DNA of 64,000 bases from Pseudomonas sp. PH1b (GCF_000633395.1 NZ_AYMU01000004.1:186001-250000), one strand, 5' to 3'; positions 39,057 through 48,403 are shown, counted from the first letter of the stretch. The notes: generated by a model not told the origin, from the sequence alone. Made by a program: numbers and translations.

Positions 39057-40175
39057 TCAGATGGTTTTGCTGGTTTCTCTTTCGCGTTGATTGGCCTTGG
39101 GTTGAGGCCTGGACCAGTTCTCTGGCAGGTTGATGAAGTCGATCAACTCGCGCAGCCGGCCGTTATCTCGGGCATTGAAGGCGAATGACAACCGTGCCAG
39201 GTGGCTGAATTGCACGTCGTCGTGTTCCTCTGCGCTGTAGGCATGTTGCTGAAATTGACCGCTCAGGCACAGGTCGGCGAATACCGTCTGCATAGACAGC
39301 AGGGCCTGTTCATTGAGGTTGTAGTTCATGCGGATGACGAACTGCTGCTTCAACCAGCGGCTGGAGTGGAAGTTGGCATAGAACTGCTGGATCTCCTCGA
39401 CGGCTTCTTCGGTGCTGTGTACCAGGCGGACCAGCTTCATGTCGCTGGGCAGGATGTAGCGGTTGGCCTCCAACTGGTTATGGATAAAGTCCAGGGCGCC
39501 TTGCCAGAACTGCCCGCCAGGCACGTCGAGCAGCACCACCGGTACCAGTGGGCTTTTGCCGGTCTGGATCAGGGTCAGTACTTCCAGGGCTTCGTCGAGA
39601 GTGCCGAAACCACCGGGGCAGAGCACTAGGGCGTCGGCTTCCTTGACGAAGAACAGCTTGCGGGTAAAGAAGAAATGGAATGACAGCAGGTTGTCGGTGC
39701 CGCCGACCGTGGGATTGGCATGTTGCTCGAAAGGCAGGGTGATGTTGAATCCCAGGCTATGATCCAGCCCAGCACCGTCGTGGGCTGCGGCCATGATGCC
39801 GCCGCCGGCGCCGGTAATGACCATCAGGTCAGATCGAGCCAGAGCCGCTCCCAATTCCCTGGCCATGGCATAGAGCGGGTGTTCGCTGGGGGGGCGTGCC
39901 GAGCCGAATACCGTCACTTTGCGTCGGCCCTTGAACTGTTCCAGTACCCGAAAAGCGTGTTCCAGTTCGCGCAGCGCCTGCAGGGTGATCTTGGCGTTCC
40001 AGCGGTTGAGGTCGTCCGCGGCCATTCGCAGGATGGTCAGGACCATGTCGCGATACAGGGGGAGATTGGGGCTGTTGGGGGCAATCTGGTTGAGCTGTGA
40101 TTCGACCAGGTTCGTGAGGTCGACACCGCCGTTGTCAATGTGACGGTTTGAAAGATCGTTCGATGGGTAGGGCAT
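39057..40175 (-). CDS. LOG-family nucleotide-hydrolase-like protein
   Basis: 372 residues. The lysine decarboxylase-like (LOG) fold is shown by VTVFGSARPP, GAGGGIMAAAHDGA and the PGGFGTLDE motif at 187-195. Family members hydrolyse nucleoside 5'-monophosphates at the N-glycosidic bond; some release cytokinins. It carries about 80 extra N-terminal and 110 extra C-terminal residues compared with small LOG proteins. AGAAGGAGAA precedes the start. Convergent with recX. Substrate unknown. Confidence 0.88.
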   Translation of the reverse strand: MPYPSNDLSNRHIDNGGVDLTNLVESQLNQIAPNSPNLPLYRDMVLTILRMAADDLNRWNAKITLQALRELEHAFRVLEQFKGRRKVTVFGSARPPSEHPLYAMARELGAALARSDLMVITGAGGGIMAAAHDGAGLDHSLGFNITLPFEQHANPTVGGTDNLLSFHFFFTRKLFFVKEADALVLCPGGFGTLDEALEVLTLIQTGKSPLVPVVLLDVPGGQFWQGALDFIHNQLEANRYILPSDMKLVRLVHSTEEAVEEIQQFYANFHSSRWLKQQFVIRMNYNLNEQALLSMQTVFADLCLSGQFQQHAYSAEEHDDVQFSHLARLSFAFNARDNGRLRELIDFINLPENWSRPQPKANQRERETSKTI

Positions 40176-40627
40176 TCAGATTCTCCTTCTGCACAGAACC
40201 TTGTGCACGGCCGAGATATTCGAACGTGCCACGACACTGCCTGTGTCGCTGTCTGCTCAGCTCAACGGGTGAGCCTTCTTCTAACGTGATCACTGCTGAC
40301 AGTTGCCGGGCAGTGCTCAAGTCATCCACAGAGGTCCTGCTTTCCTTTATTGAGAAAACAACTGCACTGCAAGACGCCAAGGGGCGGCCTCCTGAACCGC
40401 CCATAAGCCATCAATGGCATGTTTCGGACAGGCCTTTATCATGTGCCCATGAAGTCTGGGCTGGCAACCGCTTCTTGCTGATTCCACGGGGCTCGGCGCC
40501 GCTGGTCAGGAGGCGTGGCAAGGGTTCGAGGCTCTGATTTACTAAGGTACAGCCCAGGTTCAGGAGCAAGTGCTCCGGCAAGGGCGAGGGTGCTTTCACC
40601 GGTGCAGCCGAGGGCATGGAGGCAGGG
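40176..40627. other. Intergenic region without a supported gene
   Basis: 452 bases between divergent genes. It holds the LOG gene ribosome-binding site (40180-40188, minus strand), a small GGGCGG/CCGCCC hairpin near 40382-40402, and GGAGG at 40618 for the next gene. Short frames here lack support. Nothing else recognised. Confidence 0.5.
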
Positions 40628-40822
40628 ATGACGACTGTCATGCTGGATATCGATACGTCGCTGTATCAGCTGTTGCAAGCTGCAGCCGCGGCCCATCATT
40701 TGAGCCTGGAGCAAGAGTGTCGGCGCCGATTGGCCGCAGAAGAACGGCCCTCGCGTTATTTGCAGGCCCTGGTGGCGGAGTTGCGCGCCGATGATCAACA
40801 GCGGCGCGCTACCCGTTCGTGA
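40628..40822 (+). CDS. Ribbon-helix-helix-like small protein (FitA-type?), solitary
   Basis: 64 residues from ATG 40628, chosen for GGAGG five bases upstream. The pattern TVMLDIDTSLYQLLQAAAA-then-SLEQECRRRLAAEE fits an RHH fold (a beta strand, then two helices), as in FitA/Arc-like antitoxins. No toxin gene (PIN or other) lies beside it: the next gene, on the opposite strand, is a periplasmic protein. Could be a solitary regulator. Weakly supported family. Confidence 0.55.
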   Translation: MTTVMLDIDTSLYQLLQAAAAAHHLSLEQECRRRLAAEERPSRYLQALVAELRADDQQRRATRS

Positions 40823-41248
40823 TCACTTTTTCTTTTGTGCACCCTGCGAAGGGCAGTCCGACTCCTGAAAGCGCGCCGAGGCTACCGGGCGGTTGGTGCG
40901 GTTTTCGGTGAACTCGTACCGCATGATGGCGCCCTTGGCCATCAATTTGCGGTAGTTGGGGTTGCGACAAACACTGGCACCTAGTTGCAGGTAGACCGCC
41001 TTGGGGTTGGCGCGCATCTGTTCAGCGTGGCCGGCCTGCACGCTGAGGTGGTTGATCAGTTCCTTGCCTTCAACGGTATAACCCTGGTCGAGAATGTTCT
41101 CGTTGATTTCCCGAGGAGTGCCGACGTTGCTCTCCGCAGCGACCTTTTCCAGCATTTTGCCCAGTTCGAACTCTTGCAGGGACGCAGCCTGGACGCCCAG
41201 GGGCAGGGCCAGCAGCAGGGCGACGGTAGGGATGGTAAAGCGCAACAT
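40823..41248 (-). CDS. Periplasmic protein, PA3611-like family
   Basis: 141 residues with a signal peptide (MLRFTIPTVALLLALPLGVQA, likely cut after VQA). The mature part has a helical N-half and two Cys residues (NPNYRKLMAKG and ESDC regions). The arrangement recX-LOG-this protein-DTW protein resembles the P. aeruginosa recA downstream region, where PA3611, a quorum-sensing-regulated virulence-related protein of known fold, lies. The function is unknown; the homology is from memory of family pattern and location. Confidence 0.65.
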   Translation of the reverse strand: MLRFTIPTVALLLALPLGVQAASLQEFELGKMLEKVAAESNVGTPREINENILDQGYTVEGKELINHLSVQAGHAEQMRANPKAVYLQLGASVCRNPNYRKLMAKGAIMRYEFTENRTNRPVASARFQESDCPSQGAQKKK

Positions 41249-41439
41249 GAAACTCTCCTGGTGCAGTGACTGATGCTTCGACCCGCCACTCGACTGTGCG
41301 TTCAGTGGCGACGAATTATAGGGGGAGTGCCAGGCAGGCGGTACAGGTTTGAACAGATAGCTCTGATAAACTTGTCCGACTTTTTACCCTCTTGAGTGTT
41401 TCCCGTGTCTATTCCTTTGCTGTACCGGTGTGGCCCGCG

Positions 41440-42153
41440 ATGAGCCATGCGGTATCCCGTCTACGTGATTTACGTATGGAGCGTTCGCTCAAGCCTTTCT
41501 TCGCACGGGGCTCACGGGCTGAACGTTGCTCGCGCTGTCGGGTGATTCCCAGCCATTGCCTGTGTGCCTGGCGGCCGAGTGTCAGTGCCAAGTCGGCCAT
41601 GTGCCTGGTGATGCATGATGTCGAACCGCTCAAGCCGAGCAACACCGGTTGGCTGATTGCCGATGTGATTGCTGACACCTGGGCGTTTCACTGGGCCCGT
41701 ACTGAGGTCGATCCGCAGTTGTTGGCATTGCTCGCCGATCCTCAATGGCAGCCTTATATCGTTTTCCCGGGGGAGTTTGTGGCGCCTGAGCGGGTGGTGG
41801 GCGAAGTCAGGCAGGAGCCGGGCAAGCGCCCACTGTTCATCCTGCTGGATGCGACCTGGAGCGAAGCCCGCAAGATGTTCCGCAAGAGTCCTTACCTGGA
41901 GCATTTGCCGGTCTTGAGCCTGTCCTCCGAAAAGCTCTCGCGCTACAAATTGCGCCGTTCCAAGCGTGATGATCACTTCTGCACCGCCGAAGTGGCGGCC
42001 CTATGCCTGGACCTGGCAGGGGACGAACAAGTCAGCCAGGTAGTGGATGCCTACCTGGATGTGTTCAGTACCCACTACCTGTCGGCGAAGTTCCAGAAAG
42101 CGATCGATCCGGATGACGAGGTGCATGCCCGTCTCAAGCCTTTTGTGTCGTAG
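41440..42153 (+). CDS. DTW-domain protein, probable tRNA aminocarboxypropyltransferase
   Basis: 237 residues from ATG 41440. N-terminal zinc-ligand cluster C30-x2-C33-x6-C40-x-C42, then MHDVEPLKPSNTG and the D-x-T-W box in LLDATWSEARKMFRKSPYL. DTW-domain enzymes (TapT type) add the aminocarboxypropyl group to uridine-47 of tRNA or act on rRNA (Tsr3-like). The zinc cluster suggests an RNA-binding role. Start chosen by similarity to other Pseudomonas family starts; an ATG at 41476 is a possible alternative. Confidence 0.85.
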   Translation: MSHAVSRLRDLRMERSLKPFFARGSRAERCSRCRVIPSHCLCAWRPSVSAKSAMCLVMHDVEPLKPSNTGWLIADVIADTWAFHWARTEVDPQLLALLADPQWQPYIVFPGEFVAPERVVGEVRQEPGKRPLFILLDATWSEARKMFRKSPYLEHLPVLSLSSEKLSRYKLRRSKRDDHFCTAEVAALCLDLAGDEQVSQVVDAYLDVFSTHYLSAKFQKAIDPDDEVHARLKPFVS

Positions 42154-43042
42154 TGGGAGGCAGCTGGGGCTTCTGCGGCCATAGCTGGGCCACCAGCATC
42201 CCGCAGAGCATCAGTGCGCAGCCGAAGTAGCCGCGCATCTGCAGTGACTCATCCAGCAGCCAGGCCCCGGCAATGGCGGCAAATACCGCCTCAAGGGACA
42301 GGATGATCGCGGCGTGTGACGCAATCGCATCCTTCTGCGCAATCACCTGCAAGGTGTAGCCGATGCCGACGGCAATCACCCCGCCGTAGAGGATCGCAGG
42401 GCCCGCGGCGACAATCGCGTCCCAGTGAATCGGCTCCAGGCACAGTGCCAGGATCAGGCTTGCCACCGAGCAGGTGGCAAATTGCAGGAATGCCAGGCGA
42501 ATCGGGTCATGCCGGCTGGCGAATACACCCACCAGGATGACGTGCCCGCCCCAGACAAAGGCGCCGATCAATTGCAACCAATCGCCCGAAGCCACATGAA
42601 AGCTGTCACCGACGCTCAGCAGGAACATGCCCACCACGGCCAGTGCGGCGCCGAGCCAGGTTCCCAGGCCAGTCTTGTGGCCGATCAACAGCCCCAGCAG
42701 CGGCACTACAATGACATAGAGACCCGTGATGAACCCGGCGTTGGTGACACTGGTAAACATCAGCCCGACTTGCTGCAGGTTGATTCCCAGGGCGAGGGCC
42801 AGGCCCATCAGTACACCGCCCAGCAACAATCCGCGATTGAGCAAGGGCTCGGGTTGGCGATCGGCGGAAGTTCTGCGCAGCACCAGTGGCAAGAGGCACA
42901 GCGAGCCCAGGGCGAAGCGCAGGCCGGAATAGAGGAAGGGGCCGATGTGATCCATACCGGAGGTTTGTGCGACGAACGCCGAACCCCAGATGACCGCAGT
43001 AATCAGCATCAGGACATCGGCACGCAAGGCTTGGCTTCGCAT
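42134..43042 (-). CDS. EamA/DMT-family transporter
   Basis: 302 residues starting at MRSQALRADVLML. Ten hydrophobic segments in two EamA repeats: AVIWGSAFVAQ near the start and LSLEAVFAAIAGAWLL near the end are the conserved first and eighth/ninth TM motifs. Probably exports a metabolite; substrate unknown. An in-frame start 25 codons upstream exists but has no membrane-like or conserved content. Convergent with, and overlapping, the DTW gene end. Confidence 0.88.
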   Translation of the reverse strand: MRSQALRADVLMLITAVIWGSAFVAQTSGMDHIGPFLYSGLRFALGSLCLLPLVLRRTSADRQPEPLLNRGLLLGGVLMGLALALGINLQQVGLMFTSVTNAGFITGLYVIVVPLLGLLIGHKTGLGTWLGAALAVVGMFLLSVGDSFHVASGDWLQLIGAFVWGGHVILVGVFASRHDPIRLAFLQFATCSVASLILALCLEPIHWDAIVAAGPAILYGGVIAVGIGYTLQVIAQKDAIASHAAIILSLEAVFAAIAGAWLLDESLQMRGYFGCALMLCGMLVAQLWPQKPQLPPTTTQKA

Positions 43043-43280
43043 GATGGCTCTCTTATTAGTTAGCCGGCTACGATGCCGCAAAGCTTCATGCTTGACCACC
43101 CCGGCTTCGCTGGGCATGCTTGGCGCCGATTAGGGCGCCAGCGCTGTTTCGACCCGCGCGCCGTGCAGGTTTTTCGCGGTGTTTGTGCTCTTCGGGTGCC
43201 GAATTCTGGCGCGCTCCCGTGTTGCTTTGGTGAGGATTGAATGCATCAGTCCTGCCATGAAAAACAGGATCATCTGAAAA

Positions 43281-43931
43281 ATGGCCACATACGAAATCCT
43301 GATTGCCGATGACCATCCGCTGTTTCGCGGAGCCCTGCATCAAGCTGTCACTCTGGGGCTCGGGCCCGATGTGCGCCTGGTGGAAGTGGCGAGCATTGCC
43401 GAACTGGAAGCCCGCCTCACTGAAAAAGCCGATTGGGACCTGGTGCTGTTGGACTTGAACATGCCCGGCGCCTATGGTTTTTCCGGCCTGGTGCTGTTGC
43501 GCGGGCAGTACCCGCAAATTCCGGTGGTGATGGTGTCGGCGCAGGAAGAGGCGAGCGTCATGGTGCGCTCCCGTGAGTTCGGGGCCAGTGGCTTCATTCC
43601 CAAGTCCAGTTCTCTGGAGGTCATTCAGCAGGCCGTGCGCAGTGTGCTCGACGGCGATGTCTGGTGGCCGCCACAGGCTTTTGAGGAGGTCAGTGTCTCG
43701 GCCGAGGTCAAGGCTGCCAGCGAAGGATTGGCCAGCCTGACACCCCAGCAGTTCCGAGTCTTGACCATGGTCTGCGAGGGCTTGTTGAACAAGCAGATCG
43801 CCTATGAGTTGAGTGTCTCGGAAGCGACGATCAAGGCGCATGTGACGGCGATCTTCCGCAAGTTGGGAGTGCGTACCCGCACTCAGGCGGCGCTGCTGCT
43901 GCAACAACTTGAGTCAATTTCCAGCCATTGA
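43281..43931 (+). CDS. erdR: LuxR-type response regulator ErdR
   Basis: 216 residues. An N-terminal receiver with D-D at 10-11, phosphorylation D in VLLDLNMPG and K in IPKSSS; a C-terminal LuxR helix-turn-helix (LTPQQFRVLTMVCEGLLNKQIAYELSVSE). In Pseudomonas erdR lies beside dgkA, as here, and ErdR regulates ethanol oxidation or acetate metabolism genes (acsA). No kinase gene is adjacent. Confidence 0.88.
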   Translation: MATYEILIADDHPLFRGALHQAVTLGLGPDVRLVEVASIAELEARLTEKADWDLVLLDLNMPGAYGFSGLVLLRGQYPQIPVVMVSAQEEASVMVRSREFGASGFIPKSSSLEVIQQAVRSVLDGDVWWPPQAFEEVSVSAEVKAASEGLASLTPQQFRVLTMVCEGLLNKQIAYELSVSEATIKAHVTAIFRKLGVRTRTQAALLLQQLESISSH

Positions 43932-44006
43932 TCGGCTGTTTGTTCACGCTTTTTTGACTTTTGTTGAACTAGCTTCCCCACTCCTTTTTCTGCAGTTGCC
44001 CAGCTT

Positions 44007-44369
44007 ATGTCGCCTTTCAAAGGTCAAACCGGTCTTAAACGTATCCTTAACGCCGCCGGCTATTCGTTCGATGGCTTGCGCGCGGCGTTCACTGGCGAGG
44101 CGGCATTTCGTCAGCTGGTGTTGCTCAACGTGATCCTGATTCCCCTGAGCTTTTTGCTCAATGTCAGCCGGGTCGAGCGGGCGCTGCTGATTGCCGTGTG
44201 CTTGCTGGCGCTGATTGTCGAGTTGCTCAATTCGGCAGTGGAAGCGGCCATCGACCGGATTTCCCTGGATCGCCATCCCTTGTCGAAAAACGCCAAGGAC
44301 ATGGGCAGCGCCGCGCAGTTTGTCGCCTTGAGCATGATCACCATTGTCTGGGCGGTGATCCTGCTCTGA
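44007..44369 (+). CDS. dgkA: Diacylglycerol kinase
   Basis: 120 residues, the length of E. coli DgkA (122). Three membrane helices and the catalytic segment VELLNSAVEAAIDRIS with the E-x5-E-x-D motif of this family. It phosphorylates diacylglycerol to phosphatidic acid in the inner membrane. It lies 75 bases after erdR and ends one base before the convergent finR end. Confidence 0.95.
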   Translation: MSPFKGQTGLKRILNAAGYSFDGLRAAFTGEAAFRQLVLLNVILIPLSFLLNVSRVERALLIAVCLLALIVELLNSAVEAAIDRISLDRHPLSKNAKDMGSAAQFVALSMITIVWAVILL

Positions 44370-44370
44370 G

Positions 44371-45297
44371 CTAGGGAATGCTCGGCAGGACGATTTCGTC
44401 GCTGCGTTGCACCCCGGCGGTAAAGGCGCGGCACAGCTCGAGAAATTCACGCATGGCCGAGGTCTGGTACTTCTGCTTGTGCCAGATGAAGTAGAACTGC
44501 CGGGCCAGGTCCAGGCCCGGCGTCTCCACCGGCACCAGGCTGCCGCGACGAAATGCGTCCCGCAGCGCCAGCCTCGATATGCAGCCAATCCCCAATCCCG
44601 ATTCCACCGCGCGCTTGATGGCTTCGGTGTGTTCCAGTTCCAGACGAATGTTCAGCGCGCTGCGGTGATGACGCATGGCCTGGTCGAAGGTCATGCGGGT
44701 TCCGGAGCCCTGTTCGCGAAGAATCCAGGCTTCATGGGTCAACTCCTCCATGGTGGCCTGGCCGCGTTTGGCCAAGGGGTGCTGGGGCGCGCAGAACACC
44801 ACCAGTTCATCCTCGACCCAGGACTGCACTTCGATATCCGGGTGGCTGCAGTCACCTTCAATTAGACCCAGATCAATTTCGTAATGGGCGACCTGTTGCA
44901 CGATATGCGCAGTGTTCTGCACATGGAGCTTCACCTGACTTTCCGGGTGCTGTTGCATGAAGCTGCCGATCAGCAGGGTTGCCAGGTAGTTGCCGATGGT
45001 CAGGGTGGCGCCGACCGAGAGGGAGCCGAATCCCGACTTGCCATTGAGCAGGTCCTCGATTTCCTTGGCCTGGTCCAGCAGGGCCACCGCCTGGGGCAGC
45101 AGTTGCTTGCCCAGGGCGTTGAGGCTCAGGCGCTTGCCGGCGCGGTCGAACAGTTGGCAACTGGATTGGCGCTCGAGCTCGGTGATCGAGGTGCTGGCCG
45201 CCGATTGGGAAAGGGCCAGCAGCCCGGCAGCACGAGAAACGCTCTCTTGCTGGGCGACGGCGACGAAGACTTGCAGTTGACGGAGAGTAAATCGCAT
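44371..45297 (-). CDS. finR: LysR-type regulator FinR
   Basis: 308 residues starting MRFTLRQLQVFVAVAQQES (45297). A typical LysR helix-turn-helix, VSRAAGLLALSQSAASTSI, then a substrate-binding domain. The divergent gene is fpr; in Pseudomonas FinR activates fpr under oxidative or iron-related stress. The start 25 codons upstream is ruled out because it lies inside the divergent regulatory region. Confidence 0.88.
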   Translation of the reverse strand: MRFTLRQLQVFVAVAQQESVSRAAGLLALSQSAASTSITELERQSSCQLFDRAGKRLSLNALGKQLLPQAVALLDQAKEIEDLLNGKSGFGSLSVGATLTIGNYLATLLIGSFMQQHPESQVKLHVQNTAHIVQQVAHYEIDLGLIEGDCSHPDIEVQSWVEDELVVFCAPQHPLAKRGQATMEELTHEAWILREQGSGTRMTFDQAMRHHRSALNIRLELEHTEAIKRAVESGLGIGCISRLALRDAFRRGSLVPVETPGLDLARQFYFIWHKQKYQTSAMREFLELCRAFTAGVQRSDEIVLPSIP

Positions 45298-45416
45298 ATC
45301 GATATAACCGATAACCCTTATCTTAATAATCCAGTTAACAGATATTGTCGCCGCCATTAGAATGCTGTGCAATTGCGCTCATGGTCAGCGCAGGCAATTT
45401 CTAGGAGCCCCCGTAC

Positions 45417-46196
45417 ATGAGCAACATGAACCACGAGCGTGTCCTCAGTGTTCATCACTGGAATGACACTCTGTTCAGCTTCAAGTGCACCCGCGATCCG
45501 GGTCTGCGCTTCGAGAACGGTCAGTTCGTGATGATCGGCCTGCAACAGCCCAATGGCCGTCCGCTTATGCGTGCTTACTCCATTGCCAGCCCGAACTGGG
45601 AAGAGCATCTCGAATTCTTCAGCATCAAGGTTCCAGACGGTCCGTTGACTTCCCAGCTGCAACATTTGAAGGAAGGCGACGAGATCATCATCAGCAAGAA
45701 GCCAACCGGTACCCTGGTACTGGATGACTTGAAGCCGGGCAAACATTTGTACCTGCTCAGCACCGGCACCGGCCTGGCGCCGTTCATGAGCGTGATCCAG
45801 GATCCGGAAACCTACGAGCGTTTCGAAAAAGTGATCCTGTGCCACGGCGTACGCTACGTCAACGAAGTCGCCTACCGCGAATTCATCACCGAGCACCTGC
45901 CGCAGAACGAGTTCTTCGGTGAAGCCCTGCGTGAGAAGTTGATCTACTACCCCACCGTGACCCGCGAGCCGTTCGAGAACGAAGGCCGCCTGACTGACCT
46001 GATGCGCAGCGGCAAGCTGTTCAGCGACATCGGCCTGCCGCCGATCAACCCGCAGGACGACCGCGCCATGCTGTGCGGCAGCCCGAGCATGCTCGATGAA
46101 ACCAGCGAAGTGCTCAACAGCTTCGGCCTGACCGTTTCGCCGCGCATGCGCGAGCCGGGCGACTACCTGATCGAGCGCGCGTTCGTCGAAAAGTAG
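45417..46196 (+). CDS. fpr: Ferredoxin-NADP+ reductase
   Basis: 259 residues. FAD-binding RAYSIASPNWEEHLEF (RxYS motif) and NADP-binding STGTGLAPFMS, ending FVEK. It exchanges electrons between NADPH and ferredoxin/flavodoxin in stress and iron-sulfur repair. Divergent from finR across 119 bases, where the FinR site should lie. Confidence 0.97.
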   Translation: MSNMNHERVLSVHHWNDTLFSFKCTRDPGLRFENGQFVMIGLQQPNGRPLMRAYSIASPNWEEHLEFFSIKVPDGPLTSQLQHLKEGDEIIISKKPTGTLVLDDLKPGKHLYLLSTGTGLAPFMSVIQDPETYERFEKVILCHGVRYVNEVAYREFITEHLPQNEFFGEALREKLIYYPTVTREPFENEGRLTDLMRSGKLFSDIGLPPINPQDDRAMLCGSPSMLDETSEVLNSFGLTVSPRMREPGDYLIERAFVEK

Positions 46197-46197
46197 G

Positions 46198-46220
46198 CGC
46201 GAGCTTGCTCGCGAAGAGCG
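46198..46220. repeat. REP-like palindrome after fpr
   Basis: GCGCGAGCTTGCTCGCGAAG is the common fluorescent-Pseudomonas REP inverted repeat (core GAGCTTGCTCGC). Another copy is at 52621. Confidence 0.7.
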
Positions 46221-46263
46221 CCCGGGCAACGCATTCGCGCTGCCTGGGCGGCTAGCAGACACA

Positions 46264-46304
46264 GAAAAGCCCGCGTTGCCTTTCCAGGCAGCGCGGGCTT
46301 TTTC
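46264..46304. terminator. Bidirectional terminator between fpr and trmO
   Basis: A long stem with AAAAGCCCGCG and CGCGGGCTTTT arms, flanked by A- and T-runs, between convergent genes. Confidence 0.85.
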
Positions 46305-46315
46305 GTTTCCGGGAT

Positions 46316-47011
46316 TCAGCCTGCGGGGACCACTTCCAGTACCCGGATCAGCCCTGGCTCGGGGTAATGCCAGCGCACGTCCAGGTCCCAGAACTGGGCA
46401 CCGTACTCCCGCTCGGCAGTGGGCACCTGGTAGGCCGGGCGCGGATCCTGGGCCAGGCATTGCTCGATCAGCTCCACCAATGGCTCCTGAAGGCGCTGAG
46501 CGTGGATCTGAGCCTGTTGCAGGGCAATGTCCTGCCACTGCACCGGAATAATCTGTGGCGCGGCGCTGGCGATCTCATTGCTCGCCGTGGAGATGATGTC
46601 CGCGTAGGGCACATAGGGCTTGATGTCGAGAATTGGCGTGCCATCCAGCAGGTCGATGCCGGAGATCCACAGGCGGTTGGCCGCGACCTTGTCCAGCTTG
46701 ACCACCGACTGGCCGATGCCATTGGGCCGGTGGGTGGCCCGGGTGGCAAACACCCCCATGGACTTGTTGCCTCCCAGGCGCGGCGGGCGCACCTTGAGTC
46801 GCGGCTTGTCTTCCAGGGCCTGGTGAAACAGGAACAGCAGCCAGACATGGCTGACCTGCTCCAGCCCCTGCACTGCATCGCCCTGATCGAAGGGCGCCAC
46901 CAGTTCCAGGACGCCGCGGGCGGCTGGCGCCAGTTGTGGCTGGCGCGGGATGGCGAACTTTTCCTTGAAGCAGGAGCGCACGAAGCCGATGGGGGAAACG
47001 CTGTAGGTCAT
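46316..47011 (-). CDS. trmO: tRNA (N6-threonylcarbamoyladenosine-37-N6)-methyltransferase
   Basis: 231 residues. SPIGFVRSCFKEKF, the SHVWLLFLFHQ segment and GVFATRATHRPNGIGQS motif define the TrmO (YaeB/TsaA) family, which methylates t6A at tRNA position 37. N-terminal domain about 150 residues; the rest is the usual C-terminal accessory domain. Full length. Confidence 0.95.
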   Translation of the reverse strand: MTYSVSPIGFVRSCFKEKFAIPRQPQLAPAARGVLELVAPFDQGDAVQGLEQVSHVWLLFLFHQALEDKPRLKVRPPRLGGNKSMGVFATRATHRPNGIGQSVVKLDKVAANRLWISGIDLLDGTPILDIKPYVPYADIISTASNEIASAAPQIIPVQWQDIALQQAQIHAQRLQEPLVELIEQCLAQDPRPAYQVPTAEREYGAQFWDLDVRWHYPEPGLIRVLEVVPAG

Positions 47012-47023
47012 TTGGCAAGCCTC

Positions 47024-47085
47024 AAGCTTTGAGCTGCAAGCCGCAAGCTACAAGCCTTGAACTTGCAGCTTGAAGCATGCGGCTG
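47024..47085. repeat. Iterated AAGCTGCAAGC-type repeat between trmO and the DUF1456 gene
   Basis: Several imperfect copies of GCTGCAAGC / AAGCTT-like units, e.g. GAGCTGCAAGCCGCAAGC and ACTTGCAGCTTGAAGC. This type of repeat is frequent between Pseudomonas genes. No function assigned. Confidence 0.6.
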
Positions 47086-47087
47086 TC

Positions 47088-47549
47088 TTAAGCTCTGACA
47101 CGCAGGGTCAGGCCCTTGAGGAAGTTGCGCAGCAGTTGGTCGCCGCATGGGCGGTAGTTGGTATGGCCGAACTTGCGGAACAACGCGCTCAACTCAGGCT
47201 TGGACACCGGAAAGTCGGCTGCCTTGAGCACCGCGTGCATGTCATCTTCCTTCAGTTCGAAGGCCACCCGCAGCTTCTTCAGGATGATGTTGTTGGTCAC
47301 CGGCAGTTCGATCGGCAGTGGTGGACGGCTGTCGTCCTTGCCGCGCTTGAAGATCACCAGGCCATCGAGGAAGTGCGCCATGACTTCGTCTGGGCAGTGC
47401 ACGAAACCTTCTTCCTCATCCTTCTTCAGGTAGCTGACGACGTCGTTCAGGCTGACCTTGAAACCGGTGAGCTGGATGATTTCGACGACTTTCTTGTCGC
47501 TGATGTCGAGCATGTAGCGCACGCTGCGCAGTACATCGTTATGAATCAT
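47088..47549 (-). CDS. DUF1456-family protein (YehS-like)
   Basis: 153 residues starting MIHNDVLRSVRYMLDISD. Two similar halves (VLRSVRYMLDI.. and NNIILKKLRVAFELK..) characterise DUF1456 proteins such as E. coli YehS, helical proteins of unknown role. The start at 47549 is chosen because an upstream extension matches nothing and lies in the neighbour's region. Confidence 0.88.
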   Translation of the reverse strand: MIHNDVLRSVRYMLDISDKKVVEIIQLTGFKVSLNDVVSYLKKDEEEGFVHCPDEVMAHFLDGLVIFKRGKDDSRPPLPIELPVTNNIILKKLRVAFELKEDDMHAVLKAADFPVSKPELSALFRKFGHTNYRPCGDQLLRNFLKGLTLRVRA

Positions 47550-47610
47550 GTCTAGTGTCCTGATCAATGCGTGTTGGCGCCGCACAGAGGGCACGGCGCC
47601 GAAATGGGGC

Positions 47611-48321
47611 TTAGAACTTTTCCTTGGCCGACAGGTAGCGCCATTGGCCCAGCGGCACCTTGCCGATGGACACGCCGCCGATGCGGATACGGCGGATGGC
47701 GACGACCTTGAGGCCGACGGCCTGGCAAAACAGCGCAATCACGCCCGGCTGCGGGTTCTTCATGGCGAAGCGAAGACGGTTTTCGTTCTGCCAGCTGGCT
47801 TTCACCGGCGGCAGCTCGCGGCCTTTGTAGGTCAGGCCGTGGTTCAGGCGGTTGAGGCCGTGGTCGATCATCTCGCCCTCGACCTCGACCACATATTCCT
47901 GCTCGATCTTGGCAGCGTCGGCGGTCAGCTTGCGCAGCACCTTCCAGTCCTGGGTGAACACCAGCAGGCCGCTGGCGTTGGGCTGCAGGTCAGCGCTGGC
48001 GGTCAGGCGCAGGAAATGCCCGCGCAATGGACGTTTGCCATAGCGATGCTCCTCGGACAGGCTGTCGGCGCCGATGGACTGCAGGGCGCTGTCCAGGTCC
48101 TGGCCGGCGGGCACGTTGAGCAGGATGGTCACCGGCTCTGGCGCGGTGGCCTTGGCCTCGGGGTCGAGGGCGACGGTTTGCGTGCCGACCTTGAACTGCG
48201 GTTCGTCGATGACTTCGCCGTCTACGGTGACCCAGCCGCCCTCGATGAACAGCTCGGCCTCCCGGCGGGAGCAGCCAACCAGTTCGATGAGGCGTTTGGA
48301 GAGACGAATCGGGTCGGTCAT
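47611..48321 (-). CDS. rRNA/RNA pseudouridine synthase (RsuA/RluF family)
   Basis: 236 residues. S4 RNA-binding domain at 1-60 (IRLSKRLIELVGCSRREAELFIEGG), then a pseudouridine synthase domain. The catalytic Asp is in the DLQPNASGLLVFTQD segment, a divergent form of the usual G-R-L-D-x-x-T-x-G-L motif. Likely modifies 23S rRNA or a tRNA; which site cannot be told. In the same direction as the DUF1456 gene, 61 bases apart. Confidence 0.85.
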   Translation of the reverse strand: MTDPIRLSKRLIELVGCSRREAELFIEGGWVTVDGEVIDEPQFKVGTQTVALDPEAKATAPEPVTILLNVPAGQDLDSALQSIGADSLSEEHRYGKRPLRGHFLRLTASADLQPNASGLLVFTQDWKVLRKLTADAAKIEQEYVVEVEGEMIDHGLNRLNHGLTYKGRELPPVKASWQNENRLRFAMKNPQPGVIALFCQAVGLKVVAIRRIRIGGVSIGKVPLGQWRYLSAKEKF

Positions 48322-48403
48322 GACAGGGGCCGTAACAAAAGGGGGCAGCCATTGTACCTGCCCGGCGCCGGTTAATCGCCCATCGATTTTCCGGCTGTGG
48401 CTA

